Source: JAGQSZ01 sp049647585
GTDB taxonomy: Bacteria > Actinomycetota > Acidimicrobiia > Acidimicrobiales > Microtrichaceae
Length of the DNA: 64,000 bases
Assembly (NCBI GenBank): GCA_049647585.1
Contig: JBARXY010000041.1
Location: forward strand, 124,001-188,000
Direction: 5' to 3'
In this document: positions 8,188 through 17,500 of the stretch, one piece after another
Numbering within the stretch: the first letter of the stretch is position 1
Layout of the letters: every line of letters begins with the position of its first letter
Position numbers and translations under genes: made by a program
The notes under the pieces: model-generated
Seen by the model: only the letters and a program-made list of their open reading frames with translations
The model's database searches: none
Told to the model about the DNA's origin: nothing

Positions 8188-8241
8188 GTCCGCCGGAGGA
8201 TTGACGTCTTTACGCGGGAGTCAAACTGCCGATACGGGGAC
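8188..8241 (+). promoter_or_regulatory. Conserved 54-bp segment upstream of ubiquitin-like gene 2 (putative leaderless promoter)
   Basis: This is the counterpart of the segment at 4658-4711, at exactly the same distance from the ATG and without gaps. GGAGGATTGA and GCCGATACG are identical. Outside this block the two upstream regions are unrelated, which suggests selection on a promoter or a recent duplication boundary. Confidence 0.5.
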
Positions 8242-8997
8242 ATGCAGATTTTCGTCAAGACCCTGACGGGCAAGACCATCACCCTTGAGGTCGAGTCGAG
8301 CGACACCATCGACAATGTCAAGGCGAAGATCCAGGACAAGGAAGGCATTCCTCCGGACCAACAGAACCTCGTCTTCGCCGGGAAGCAGCTGGAGGATGGT
8401 CGGACGCTTTCTGACTACAACATTCAGAAGGAGTCGACGCTCCACTTGGTGTTGAAGGTTTCTGCGCCTGCCACGACGACAACGACCACGACGACCAGCA
8501 CCACCACGACCGCTCCAGCCACTGCTGGCTTGCCCACGACGGCTTCAGATGCTGATGCGGTCTCGGTTCACCTGTCAGAGTCCGTTGCGTCTGCAGGATC
8601 GACCCTCGTCGTTACCGGTTCTGGCTTCGAGGCAGAGTCGGGAGTTCAGCTCTCATTGCACTCCGATCCGATCTCGCTGGGTCGAGCCGAGGTCGGCCCA
8701 GACACCCACTTCACGTTCGTTGCGAAAATTCCCGAAGCAACGCCGCTGGGGAGTCACCATGTGGAGGCGGTAGGAATATCCAGCGCCGGCTTGCCCGCGA
8801 CTTCGTCCGTCAGCTTGGAGGTGACCGCCGCCCTGTCCACCACCACGGCAGCGGGGGCCGGGCCTTCACCGACATCGGAGCTGGCATTCACTGGACCTGC
8901 GGACCCGTTCACAGCGGCAATCGGGGCTCTGATGATCATCGCCGGTGTCGTTCTGAAGCGGCGTGGTGACCACCGCCTGGCGCGACGCCCGGCGTAG
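8242..8997 (+). CDS. Ubiquitin-domain surface-type protein, copy 2 (ubiquitin - Thr linker - Ig-like domain - LAFTG anchor)
   Basis: This encodes 251 residues with the same design as copy 1. Residues 1-72 match human ubiquitin at 67 of 72 positions (P19S, E24D, R42N, I44V, R72K); S19 and D24 are the residues found in yeast and plant ubiquitin. R42 and I44 belong to the hydrophobic recognition face, so that surface is altered here but not in copy 1. The chain continues VSAP in place of LRGG. A (T)n linker, the Ig-like domain 'VHLSESVASAGSTLVVTGSGF', LAFTG at residue 214, a helix and KRRGDHR follow. The two copies differ at 8 of the first 72 residues. The C-terminal signal suggests an outward-facing wall protein, yet no signal peptide is visible. 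Confidence 0.92.
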   Translation: MQIFVKTLTGKTITLEVESSDTIDNVKAKIQDKEGIPPDQQNLVFAGKQLEDGRTLSDYNIQKESTLHLVLKVSAPATTTTTTTTSTTTTAPATAGLPTTASDADAVSVHLSESVASAGSTLVVTGSGFEAESGVQLSLHSDPISLGRAEVGPDTHFTFVAKIPEATPLGSHHVEAVGISSAGLPATSSVSLEVTAALSTTTAAGAGPSPTSELAFTGPADPFTAAIGALMIIAGVVLKRRGDHRLARRPA

Positions 8998-9070
8998 CGG
9001 TTCATTCTGGGCAGGCTCCGCATAGAGTCTTCACGGGAGCGGTCCAGGTTGGAGCCGCGGGAAGATCAGA

Positions 9071-9700
9071 ATGACCGACGCAATCGAGCCGTCTCAGATC
9101 CGCGCCTACCTTGGAGAGGAAGCCGCATCGAACCTGCATAATTACTTCCACGGTTCGGGAACGAAGTTGTTCACAGGTTCTTCGTTCGAGCGATTCGCAG
9201 GTGGCGGAGATCGGCCTGAGGTCGCCAATCACTTCACAGCGGAAGACATCGTGGCGGTCTCAATGCTCAGTGTGGATATCCCGGGTAGAGCTTCGCTGGA
9301 GATACTGGATTTTCGTGCGGGTGAGCTCAACGAACTTCTCGCGGGTATTCCGACAGGCTTGGACCTATGGGACGATGAGGCCGAAAAGGCGATTGCCGAA
9401 GGCTCAAGCTCCCGAGTTCTATGGGACGAGCTCATGGAGATTGAGCAGGTCGGCTGGGTTACGGCAGGCAAACTGCTCGCCCGTAAACGTCCTCGTCTCA
9501 TCCCCGTCTACGACACGGTCCTCAAGCAAGCTTTCACACTTCCGCGGGGTACAAGCTGGTGGACAGCTCTCCGGGACGTGCTCCGCACCGACCCAAGCCT
9601 CGTGAGCGATGCAATCGCTCTCCGCTCGGCAGCTGGATTGGACGACACAATCTCCGTGCTACGAATAATCGACGTCGTGGTGTGGATGAAGAACAGATGA
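9071..9700 (+). CDS. DUF6308-family protein
   Basis: This encodes 209 residues. The landmarks 'FERFAGGGDRPEVANHFTAEDIVAVSMLSV' (given as overlapping parts: FERFAGGGDRPEVANHF, then TAEDIVAVSML) and 'VGWVTAGKLLARKRPRLIPVYD' fit the DUF6308 family of actinobacteria. No enzymatic function is established for the family and no catalytic motif is evident. The ATG at 9071 is preceded by GGGAAG. It stands alone on the plus strand, 73 bp after the second ubiquitin-like gene, and may be the last intact chromosomal gene before the tRNA and island. Confidence 0.8.
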   Translation: MTDAIEPSQIRAYLGEEAASNLHNYFHGSGTKLFTGSSFERFAGGGDRPEVANHFTAEDIVAVSMLSVDIPGRASLEILDFRAGELNELLAGIPTGLDLWDDEAEKAIAEGSSSRVLWDELMEIEQVGWVTAGKLLARKRPRLIPVYDTVLKQAFTLPRGTSWWTALRDVLRTDPSLVSDAIALRSAAGLDDTISVLRIIDVVVWMKNR

Positions 9701-9726
9701 AGCCGTCACAAGTGGTTCGGTCATAA

Positions 9727-9999
9727 ATCTCAACTGTTGAACGGTGGAGCTACCACCTGACTCTCAGCGCCGACCTGACAGACCTCGATCTCGTCAAGCG
9801 CAGCTATCACACCGTCGTCATCGGCTCCGGCGACCACCACTTCGTCAACGACGTTGTCCGACTCAACGAAGCCGGGTTGAACACAATCGTCATCGCCTGA
9901 CAAACGAAGCTCAGCTCAGCCCTCCAACTCCCGGCAGAAGAAGTCCGTCTGCTCAGCCTGGAGAGCGCCACAGACGCCTCGGTCTCGAGAGTGGCGTAG
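9727..9999 (+). pseudogene. Remnant of a NYN-domain (LabA-like) ribonuclease gene
   Basis: The frame from 9727 reads '..DLTDLDLVKRSYHTVVIGSGD', then 'HHFVNDVVRLNEAG' and 'LNTIVIA', which is the second half of a NYN nuclease fold (VVIGSGD carries a conserved Asp). A TGA at 9898-9900 interrupts it where the family has Arg, consistent with a CGA-to-TGA change. The frame then continues 'QTKLSSALQLPAEEVRLLSL' to a TAG at 9997. No start codon and no N-terminal half are present, so this is a decayed gene. The remaining 270 bp to the tRNA show nothing recognisable. Confidence 0.65.
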
Positions 10000-10270
10000 C
10001 TACTCGCCTGCCAAGTGCTGTCGCCACCGATTTCCGGAGTGGCTGCGTTCACTGCGGTGTTGGTGGTCCACCACGTCCCATGGCGCGGCTCAAGAATTAT
10101 CGACGCTCTGCCAGCGCTGGAAATTCTCGACAGACCGCAGGCTCCACGGGAGTACCTGAGCTTGAGTCGCACGAGGCAGGCTGGAGAGCCCGATGATCCT
10201 TGAAATTTCTGGGCGTCGTGAACCTCGCTTACAATCCGCGGAGCTTTCCGCGTTGTACCGCGGAAGTCCC

Positions 10271-10343
10271 GCCCGAGTAGCTCAGTTGGCAGAGCAGCTG
10301 TCTTGTAAACAGCAGGTCGTCAGTTCGATTCTGACCTCGGGCT
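10271..10343 (+). tRNA. tRNA-Thr (anticodon UGU)
   Basis: The 73-base cloverleaf has acceptor GCCCGAG/CTCGGGC, D stem GCTC/GAGC, anticodon stem GCTGT/ACAGC with loop CTTGTAA (TGT at the anticodon), T stem GTCAG/CTGAC with TTCGATT, and discriminator T. CCA is not encoded. It is the insertion site of the island; its 3' half is supplied by the element. Confidence 0.95.
10302..10318 (+). other. attL core in the tRNA-Thr anticodon region
   Basis: The 17 bases CTTGTAAACAGCAGGTC (anticodon loop through variable loop) are repeated exactly at 31692-31708. Tyrosine integrases commonly recombine within a tRNA anticodon arm, and the integrase gene begins 176 bp downstream. Confidence 0.85.
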
Positions 10344-10438
10344 CTGTTCAGACCCACTCGGATCCCCTGTAGTCCCAAGGGGTTCCGGGGTTGTTCAGGG
10401 TCCGGTTCAGACACCGGTCTAGGCCTGACCATCACCCT

Positions 10439-10466
10439 GTCTCACGGAATCTCACCGACGTCTCAC
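10439..10466 (+). promoter_or_regulatory. Integrase arm-type site cluster (left arm)
   Basis: GTCTCAC occurs at 10439-10445 and 10460-10466, with TCTCAC at 10450-10455, just before the integrase gene. The same heptamer is repeated in both right-end copies (22773, 22785, inverted 22831; 31565, 31577, inverted 31623). Distribution at the two ends is what arm-binding sites of a tyrosine integrase look like; the role is inferred. Confidence 0.6.
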
Positions 10467-10493
10467 GAATCGGTGCGAACACGGAGCAACAGG

Positions 10494-11624
10494 ATGAAGG
10501 GCAACAAGCGCAAAGGCCGTCGGCCGGGAACATGGGAGCTGCGCGTCGACGCCGGCGAAGACCCGTTGACGCGGAAGCGTCAACAGAAGTCGATCACCTT
10601 CCACGGCACCTCCCGCGAGGCTGACGTCGCGTTGGCCGAGCTGATCACGAAGTCCTCACGGGGTCAGGTCTCGGTCGGACAACGCACGGTCGCTCACGCC
10701 GTCGAGGCCGGACTGCGCCAGGCCGAACTCGAAGGTCTCGAGCCGACGACGATGCGTGGCTACCGGACCTCGGCCGAGTGTCATGTCCTGCCGGCACTCG
10801 GATCGCGTCGCCTGTCGCACCTGACCGCCGAGCATCTCGACCGCTTCTACGGCGCGCTCGTCGAGCAGGGCTACTCACGCTCGACGGTGCGCGGCTGTCA
10901 CATCTTGTTGTGCCGAGTGCTCGACCAGGCGAAGCGTTGGGGCTGGGTTGCGGTCAACGTCGGTCGAGACGCCCGTCCACCTCGACAGCACACGTCGAAC
11001 CCGAAGCCGGTTCCGATCGCGATGGCTCGGGCGATGATCGACGAGGCGGCGAAGGTGAACCCGACGCTCGCCACGCTGATGGTCCTGGCCGCCGACACTG
11101 GCGCCCGTCGGGGTGAGCTGTGCGCTCTGCGTTGGCGACACCTCGACCAGGAAGCGGGAACTATTCGAATCGAAGCGGCCATCGGCGAGACGAACATCGT
11201 CTACGAGAAGGACACCAAGACCCACCAGCACCGGACGGTGACCCTGTCGTCGTTCGCGCTCGACTGGTTGCTCGACCATCGCGAGCGTCACGCGAAGGCC
11301 TGCGCACTGTGCGGGTCCGAGCTGAGCGACAACGCCTATGTGCTCGCGCCCGAGCCCGGCGGTCTACAGCCCCTTCATCCGTCGAGCGCGAGCCGCGCAT
11401 TCAGCCGGCTGCGCGATCGGATGGACCTGCCGAGCTGGATCCACCTGCACGGCCTTCGCCACCTCCAGGTCACACAGCTGCTGGACGCTGGCGTTCCGCT
11501 GCGCAGCGTCTCCGGACGAGTCGGCCACCGAAACCCCTCCACCACGACCAACATCTACGCCCACTGGATCCAAGAGTCAGACGCGAAGTCTGCGCAGGTT
11601 ATCGAGGGCCGGATCTGGCGATAG
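10494..11624 (+). CDS. int: Tyrosine site-specific integrase of the island
   Basis: This encodes 376 residues from the ATG preceded by GGAG (GTG at 10473 is an alternative). The N-terminal arm-binding part ('GTWELRVDAGEDPLTRKRQQKS') and SAM-like core-binding domain ('GYRTSAECHVLPALGSRRLS') are followed by the catalytic domain. Its residues are visible: Arg in TGARRGEL (about 204), Lys in the K-x-HQHRTV hairpin, HGLRH (about 319-323), GHRNPST and the nucleophilic Tyr in NIYAHW (about 354). It catalyses insertion into and excision from the tRNA-Thr site. Its location beside the intact tRNA fits the usual arrangement. It appears intact. Confidence 0.95.
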   Translation: MKGNKRKGRRPGTWELRVDAGEDPLTRKRQQKSITFHGTSREADVALAELITKSSRGQVSVGQRTVAHAVEAGLRQAELEGLEPTTMRGYRTSAECHVLPALGSRRLSHLTAEHLDRFYGALVEQGYSRSTVRGCHILLCRVLDQAKRWGWVAVNVGRDARPPRQHTSNPKPVPIAMARAMIDEAAKVNPTLATLMVLAADTGARRGELCALRWRHLDQEAGTIRIEAAIGETNIVYEKDTKTHQHRTVTLSSFALDWLLDHRERHAKACALCGSELSDNAYVLAPEPGGLQPLHPSSASRAFSRLRDRMDLPSWIHLHGLRHLQVTQLLDAGVPLRSVSGRVGHRNPSTTTNIYAHWIQESDAKSAQVIEGRIWR

Positions 11625-11830
11625 CGACCAAGTCAGAGCTGACGTGAAAGCCGCGTCCTCCCCAGCGAGTCTCACTTCACCGCCAGAAGCCGGGTATCCA
11701 CCTGGTCCTCCTTGAGACCGACGTCCCTAGACAGACTTCGATCTGGACACATGCGCGGCCAACTGGTCAGCCGGGAGCAGTTGTCCCTGTCGACCGATAT
11801 CGTTGCTGGCCACAGCAAAGGATGAGACAC

Positions 11831-14284
11831 ATGCGAGTAGAAGCGCTTCACGTCCGCCTCTTCAAAGCGTTCAACTACGACTTCCTGCGGCTTCACGACC
11901 CCGAGCTACCGATGCGACCGTGGGACCTGTACAAGGGTGTCGACTATCCCTACATCTCCGTAGCTCTGGATCGAGAGATCACGTGCATCGTCGGGGCCAA
12001 CGAGTCTGGCAAGTCTCAGCTGCTCGCCGCGATCGGCTACGCGCTTGGCGCCAAGGACCCGGGGGCCTCTGACTCGTGCAGATACTCGATGTTCTTCGGG
12101 CGCGATGGTGACCTGAGTACCGCCCAATTCGGGCTCACTCTTGACGACCTCGGACCAGAGGACATCGCGGCTCTCGGTGCGATCGATGGCCTCGAGGTGC
12201 CTGCGGAGACGAGCCGTGTCCACGTGTTCCGGGAGTCACCGGACGAGCTCGTCGTGTACATCGGTGACAGTAAGTCCTCGGCCGTCATCACGGGAGAGCC
12301 ACTGACGGCGCTCACGTCTCTTCTGCCCAGGACCTTCAGCATTGACACCAAACGCGAGCTGCCTGACAGCGTGCCGCTAAGTTACCTCATCGAACGAGCG
12401 ACTAATCCAAAGGCATCTGCGGCGCGCCGAGTCGACCGATTCAAGTTCGTTGATTCACTCCTTGAGAACTACGAGCAGATCGACCAGCTCGCATCGGCGA
12501 GTCCAATAAACCAGCCGGACCTCAGAAAGCTGATTCCAGCCAAGCCTCGAGATGCCACGGATAGACATCTCAGCCAGTTCGATCTCGCCTATCACCTCTT
12601 GGTAACCGTCGGCGGAGTCGCTCCAAGCATGTTTACCGAACTTCACAGCGCGCTTCGGACTGAATCAGAAGGTCTCACAACCGCCATTGCGGGCAAAATC
12701 AACGAGCAGTTGTCAAGGGCGCTCAACATGCCGAAGTGGTGGAGTCAGGACATCGACTTCGACTTGCAGATCGTTACCCGGGATTTCGATCTTGTGTTCA
12801 CGATCAAAGATCGCACAGCTGCGGAGTACATGTTCGCTGAGCGCAGTGAGGGACTGAAGTACTTTCTCAGTTACCTTGTCCAGTATCTGACTCGCCTACA
12901 GGAGGGCAATCCGCCAGCGCTGCTGACGATGGACGAGCCGGACGCCTACCTGTCTCAGCAGGCGCAACAGGACCTGCTCGCGCTGTTCCAAGACTTCATC
13001 AATCGAGACCGCTCGCTACCGCGCCAGGTAGTCTTCGTAACCCATTCCCCCTTTCTCATCGACCGCAATCGACCAGAGCGAGTCCGCGTTCTCAGCAAGG
13101 GCATCGATGACGAAGGCACCCGGGTAGTCAAGAAGGTCTCCCACAACCACTTCGAGCCGCTCCGGTCGGCATTCGGCGGGTTTGTTGGCGAGACGACCTT
13201 CATCGGGAACTGCAATCTGATTCTGGAGGGCCAGATCGATCAGATCTACATCGCCGGGCTTTGCAGCGATGCCAGTCGCCGCAGAGCAGAACCGACTGAT
13301 TTCCTCGACCTCAACAAGATCACGCTCGTCGCCGCAGGAGGAGCTACGCACGTTCCCTACATGACCTATCTGGCCCGCGGCCGAGACCACGACCAACCCG
13401 CGGTTGTAGTCCTCGTCGACGGGGACGACGACGGGGATCTGGCGGTTGAGCTCCTCGTCGAGGGAATCCGGAGGGGCAAGAAAAAGAAGACCACCCCGCT
13501 AATCAATAGCGAGTTTCTCATCCAGATCAGCGAGCGGGACCTTCCAGGGGTCGCATGCGACAGGCCGGGCGGGCCGAGAGAGATCGAGGACCTCGTTCCG
13601 CTGGCGGTGCATCATCAGGCCGCGACGGCGCTGGCAATTGATCTCTGTGGCACGGACGACGCAATTCCGAGTCTCGCCGAAATACAAGCACTCGTTGCGA
13701 AGGACGTCGGGTACTTCAAAGCGGTTTCGAAGGCGTTCGAGGCTTCTGGCTCTGAGCTCCGGATCGACAAGCTTGGTCTCTCACGCGCCGTAATCGATCT
13801 GCTGGCGGACGGCGCCGCCTTTGAGGGTGACGCAACTCTGCGGAACAACTTCAAGGAGTTGTTCAGACGTTTGCGAAGGCTACAGGCCGACGCCGAGGCG
13901 GAGCGGAGCGCAACCGGATCTCAGGACGCGGTTCGACGTGCCGTCAACGGATTCCTGAAACAGCATCCAGACCGGTCCACTCGCGACGAGGTTCGGATCC
14001 TGCTCCTTGACCTGGATCGCCTGCTCGATGAGAGCGAATGGGCCGATCGCGTCCGACTCTCGAAGCTAACCGTCGAACGAGACCTCAAGCTCACGCGCGA
14101 CCTCGGCGATGATATTCAGCGTTTCCCCGAAGTCAGAAAACAGCTCGAAGGACTGTTGTACGCCGCCGATCTGCAGACGACCGACTCAGACGATACGACG
14201 TCAGTCTCTAGGCTCGCCGAGACGCCTTCCGAGCCCGACGAGTCGACCGAACCCTTCCCGCCGGTCAGCGAGGTGACCGCGTAG
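11831..14284 (+). CDS. OLD-family ABC ATPase / TOPRIM nuclease
   Basis: This encodes 817 residues; the ATG at 11831 has AAAGG nine bases upstream, better than the ATG at 11822. Walker A is GANESGKS at residues 55-62, Walker B with the ABC-type MDEPDAYL at about 366-373, followed by the VVFVTHSPFLID switch. A TOPRIM domain follows: the first acidic residue in 'LILEGQIDQIYIAGL' (about 462) and the DxD cluster in 'VVLVDGDDDGDLAVEL' (about 530). This ATPase-TOPRIM arrangement is that of P2 OLD and GajA nucleases. The next gene encodes a protein with two further nuclease-like domains, 238 bp downstream and on the same strand, so a two-gene defence system is likely (inference). Confidence 0.85.
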   Translation: MRVEALHVRLFKAFNYDFLRLHDPELPMRPWDLYKGVDYPYISVALDREITCIVGANESGKSQLLAAIGYALGAKDPGASDSCRYSMFFGRDGDLSTAQFGLTLDDLGPEDIAALGAIDGLEVPAETSRVHVFRESPDELVVYIGDSKSSAVITGEPLTALTSLLPRTFSIDTKRELPDSVPLSYLIERATNPKASAARRVDRFKFVDSLLENYEQIDQLASASPINQPDLRKLIPAKPRDATDRHLSQFDLAYHLLVTVGGVAPSMFTELHSALRTESEGLTTAIAGKINEQLSRALNMPKWWSQDIDFDLQIVTRDFDLVFTIKDRTAAEYMFAERSEGLKYFLSYLVQYLTRLQEGNPPALLTMDEPDAYLSQQAQQDLLALFQDFINRDRSLPRQVVFVTHSPFLIDRNRPERVRVLSKGIDDEGTRVVKKVSHNHFEPLRSAFGGFVGETTFIGNCNLILEGQIDQIYIAGLCSDASRRRAEPTDFLDLNKITLVAAGGATHVPYMTYLARGRDHDQPAVVVLVDGDDDGDLAVELLVEGIRRGKKKKTTPLINSEFLIQISERDLPGVACDRPGGPREIEDLVPLAVHHQAATALAIDLCGTDDAIPSLAEIQALVAKDVGYFKAVSKAFEASGSELRIDKLGLSRAVIDLLADGAAFEGDATLRNNFKELFRRLRRLQADAEAERSATGSQDAVRRAVNGFLKQHPDRSTRDEVRILLLDLDRLLDESEWADRVRLSKLTVERDLKLTRDLGDDIQRFPEVRKQLEGLLYAADLQTTDSDDTTSVSRLAETPSEPDESTEPFPPVSEVTA

Positions 14285-14522
14285 GGAAGATGCCGCGTGG
14301 CGACAGCCGGAGGTGTTGATCTACGTCCGCCGCAGCCCAGGATCACGCTCCAGGGTCCCCGCGGCAGACCTCGATGCCGCCTGGAATGCAAGACCCAACG
14401 ATAACGAACAGCTCAGAGGGGTGACCGCAGCGGCGACGAGGCGAACCACGGGCCGGAGATCGACATTGAGCGATTGGCGCGCTCCATTGTTGCTGGCGGA
14501 CCCAGGACGGAGAGTAAACGGA

Positions 14523-17500
14523 ATGACGGATTCAGGCGCAGTTCCGGGGATGCGGCGCAAGGCATCGGATAACACCGAGCGAGATGGTATTCGTCAAGTT
14601 GAGCGAACCATCGAGAAGGAGTTCGGCTGGATCTTTCGAGAGCAGCACGTGGCTGACTTCGGAATCGATGCACACGCCGAAGTGGTGGACACTGACGAAC
14701 GGGTGTCAGGCCGTCTGCTCGGGATCCAGATCAAGAGCGGCGAGTCATACTTCTCTCGACCGTCGACTGACGGATGGACGTTCCGCTCATCCTCCGAGCA
14801 CCTCGCTTACTGGCTCGGCCATTCGCTAGCGGTGGTGGTCGTCCTCGTTCACCCCGACGGCGACGCCTACTGGCAGGTCATCGCGCCGTCGACTGTGCAT
14901 GAGGCGGACAAATCGTTCACGGTGGACGTGCGCCGAGACCACCGGTTCGACTCCTCTGCCCGAGAGCCGTTGCTTGCTCTCACCGGCCGGGGTGTCGTCC
15001 TCCTTGAGACCATGGCGCAGCATCTCGCAGTTTTGCCCGCCGATGCCGTGCGCGCACTCCGGCGAGCGGACGCGACAGATCACCTCGGTGCGACCCGTCT
15101 GGCCGAACGGCTCGCGACCGGTCGAGCCACACCAGAGATGTCAGCCAGCGCTCTCATCGCCGCGAAGCCCACATGGCTGTCGAACAGTCCCGTCGCTGGC
15201 GATCTCTGGGCGGCCGTCGCGGCGTACGCCTCCCAGCACGAACACAACTTGGCGGCGGCGAACGCATTCGAACTTTCGGCAGAATGCGGAGGGCCGCGAG
15301 CTGCTCGGGCACTGGCGTTCGCTGGGCTGTCGCTGCTCTACATCGACCGCTCGAAGGCGAAGTCGCTCCTCGAGCAGGCCAGCGCAGACGGAGCGGCGAT
15401 GTTGGCTGACATCGGGCTTTCAGGGATTGATGTGCCGGACGGCGATGCCCGGCCGTTCGACGTCCCCGACTCGATGAGTTCAGCGACCGACGAGGAGCTC
15501 GACGCCGAACCGTCGGTACTGAACTTCCTCGCGCAGATGGCGATCCGCACAGGTGACCTCCCGGCAGCCGTGGCCTACCTCGAGCGAGCCGTACGCAGCG
15601 GAGGACCCGATGACACGACAATGCACCTCCTCCTGGCCGAGGCCATCTGGCGCAGGGCAATGGCAGAGGGTGGCGGCTCACCACGCGACCGCCGAGAAGC
15701 GCTCGGATATGCACACGCAGCACTGGAGGACCGGAGGCGCTGGGATGGTCCGAGCGCCAAAGCGCTCCAGACGATCGTCGACATCCACGTCACCTCCGGT
15801 CACATCCCCGACGCGCTCCTAGCTGCCTTGCCGACTTCTCGAGGCGGAACGGCCAGAGACTTTGAATCGTCATCACCCGAAGTAGCGGAGAAAGGCGCTG
15901 CCGCGGCCCTGATGCTTCAGGACACCGACTCGATCGAGTTCTTTGAGAGCCAACTGAGTGAAGGCCCCGAGCTCCAAGTACTCGTCGTGATGAGACAGGA
16001 AGTTGCCGGCCTCGACCACGCTGAACGCGTCCGCCTGTGGACCCAGCTCCTCGATGACGTCTCGGACGATGCTGCGCGAGCCCGGTGTGTGGCGCGGCTG
16101 GCGCACCTCGGAGTGTGGAGTCCCGTAGCGGACAACATGAGATCTCGGTCGGTACTTCCCGCTGACTACTACGACACCCTTCATGCCGTTCATCTCGTCT
16201 GCTCGGGCAAACCCGACGAGGGTCTCGCTCGCCTACGCAAGCTGTCGGAGACCAGCGCGCCCGCCGCCAATGAGCTCGTCAGTCTGACCGAGCAATTCAT
16301 CGACCTCGACTCTGCGATCGACGTAGCTGAGACACAGGCCCAGAGATGGCAAGACCCAGCGATCACGGTCGAGCTGATCCGACTTCTTCGGAAAGCAGGC
16401 GGCGGGTCGCGTGCCGCAGAGCTGATCGAGCGCGTCAGCACTAGCGAGGCATACCCCCTGGACGTTCGGAACCGGCTCTGCTTGTACTACATGTCGGTCA
16501 AGGAGGCAGACAACGACTTGCCGAAAGCGGTGGCCGCCGCCACGGCCGCCTTGGCAGTCGATTCATCACCAGACGTGGCGTGGGCACTCATCCGTCTGCA
16601 CTACAACGCCGGTCACATCGGCCCCGCTCGGGCCGCTCTGACCCGCTACCGACCCACGCCGACAAGCCAGGATGAAGTTCGACTGTGGCTCATCCTGCAC
16701 ATCGGCATCCCGTTCACACGCGACGACGCCGCATTGCTGATCGATATCGTCCGCCGCCAGCCCCAAGGAGAGCTGAGATCCCAGATGGTGGGGCTACTCG
16801 CCCGGGAAATCGTTCTCACACCAGCGATGCCGCCATTCCCGCCCCACATCGTCAAGGACGCAGCCGAGCTGTCGAGAGAACTTGCAACCGGCCCCGGATC
16901 CGGCCTACGTCGAATCGACGACACCGACGAGTCGCTACGCATCGCATTGGAACATGAGGGACTCGATCCCGCTGCGTTCGAGACGCTGCTTGCGGAGGTG
17001 CGTAGTGGCCGAATGAGTGTGTCGGATATCGCAACAGCTGCCGAACGCCCTTACGGCGCCACACTGTTGCAACGTCCCGCCGGCGTGCTCATCAGCGGCG
17101 ACCTCGAGCCAGGACTTCGAGAGGCCGGCGAATCCGCCGCCCGTCAGGCAACACGGTCTGGCAGATGCGTGGTGGACCTTTCGTCGCTCTACCTCCTAGT
17201 CCTGATGGACGAGAACGACCGACGCCGACTCCGAGCCGCTCTTCCGCAACTGGTCGTACATCTTCGGACGGTGCGAGACGTGGTGGTAAGTCGGGACGCG
17301 ATGCGCGGGCTCGCTATCGCATCGTTCGTCGCCTCCCTCCAGCCTGACGGGAGCATCGAACGCGTCACGCTCACGACTGGACAACAGGCGATGCTCAAGG
17401 AGCGCGCGGAAGCGCTCGAGGACGAGATCGGCTCCTGCGACGCCGTCGATCTCGGCGGTAACAGCGCTCCCTCCGAGTCATCGATCGACCTTGCTGCTGC

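Noticed and set aside
4550..9000. A bacterial ubiquitin-conjugation (Bil/6E-like) operon
   Set aside because: There is no E1-, E2-, RING- or JAB-type gene nearby and the ubiquitin domains lack the C-terminal Gly-Gly.
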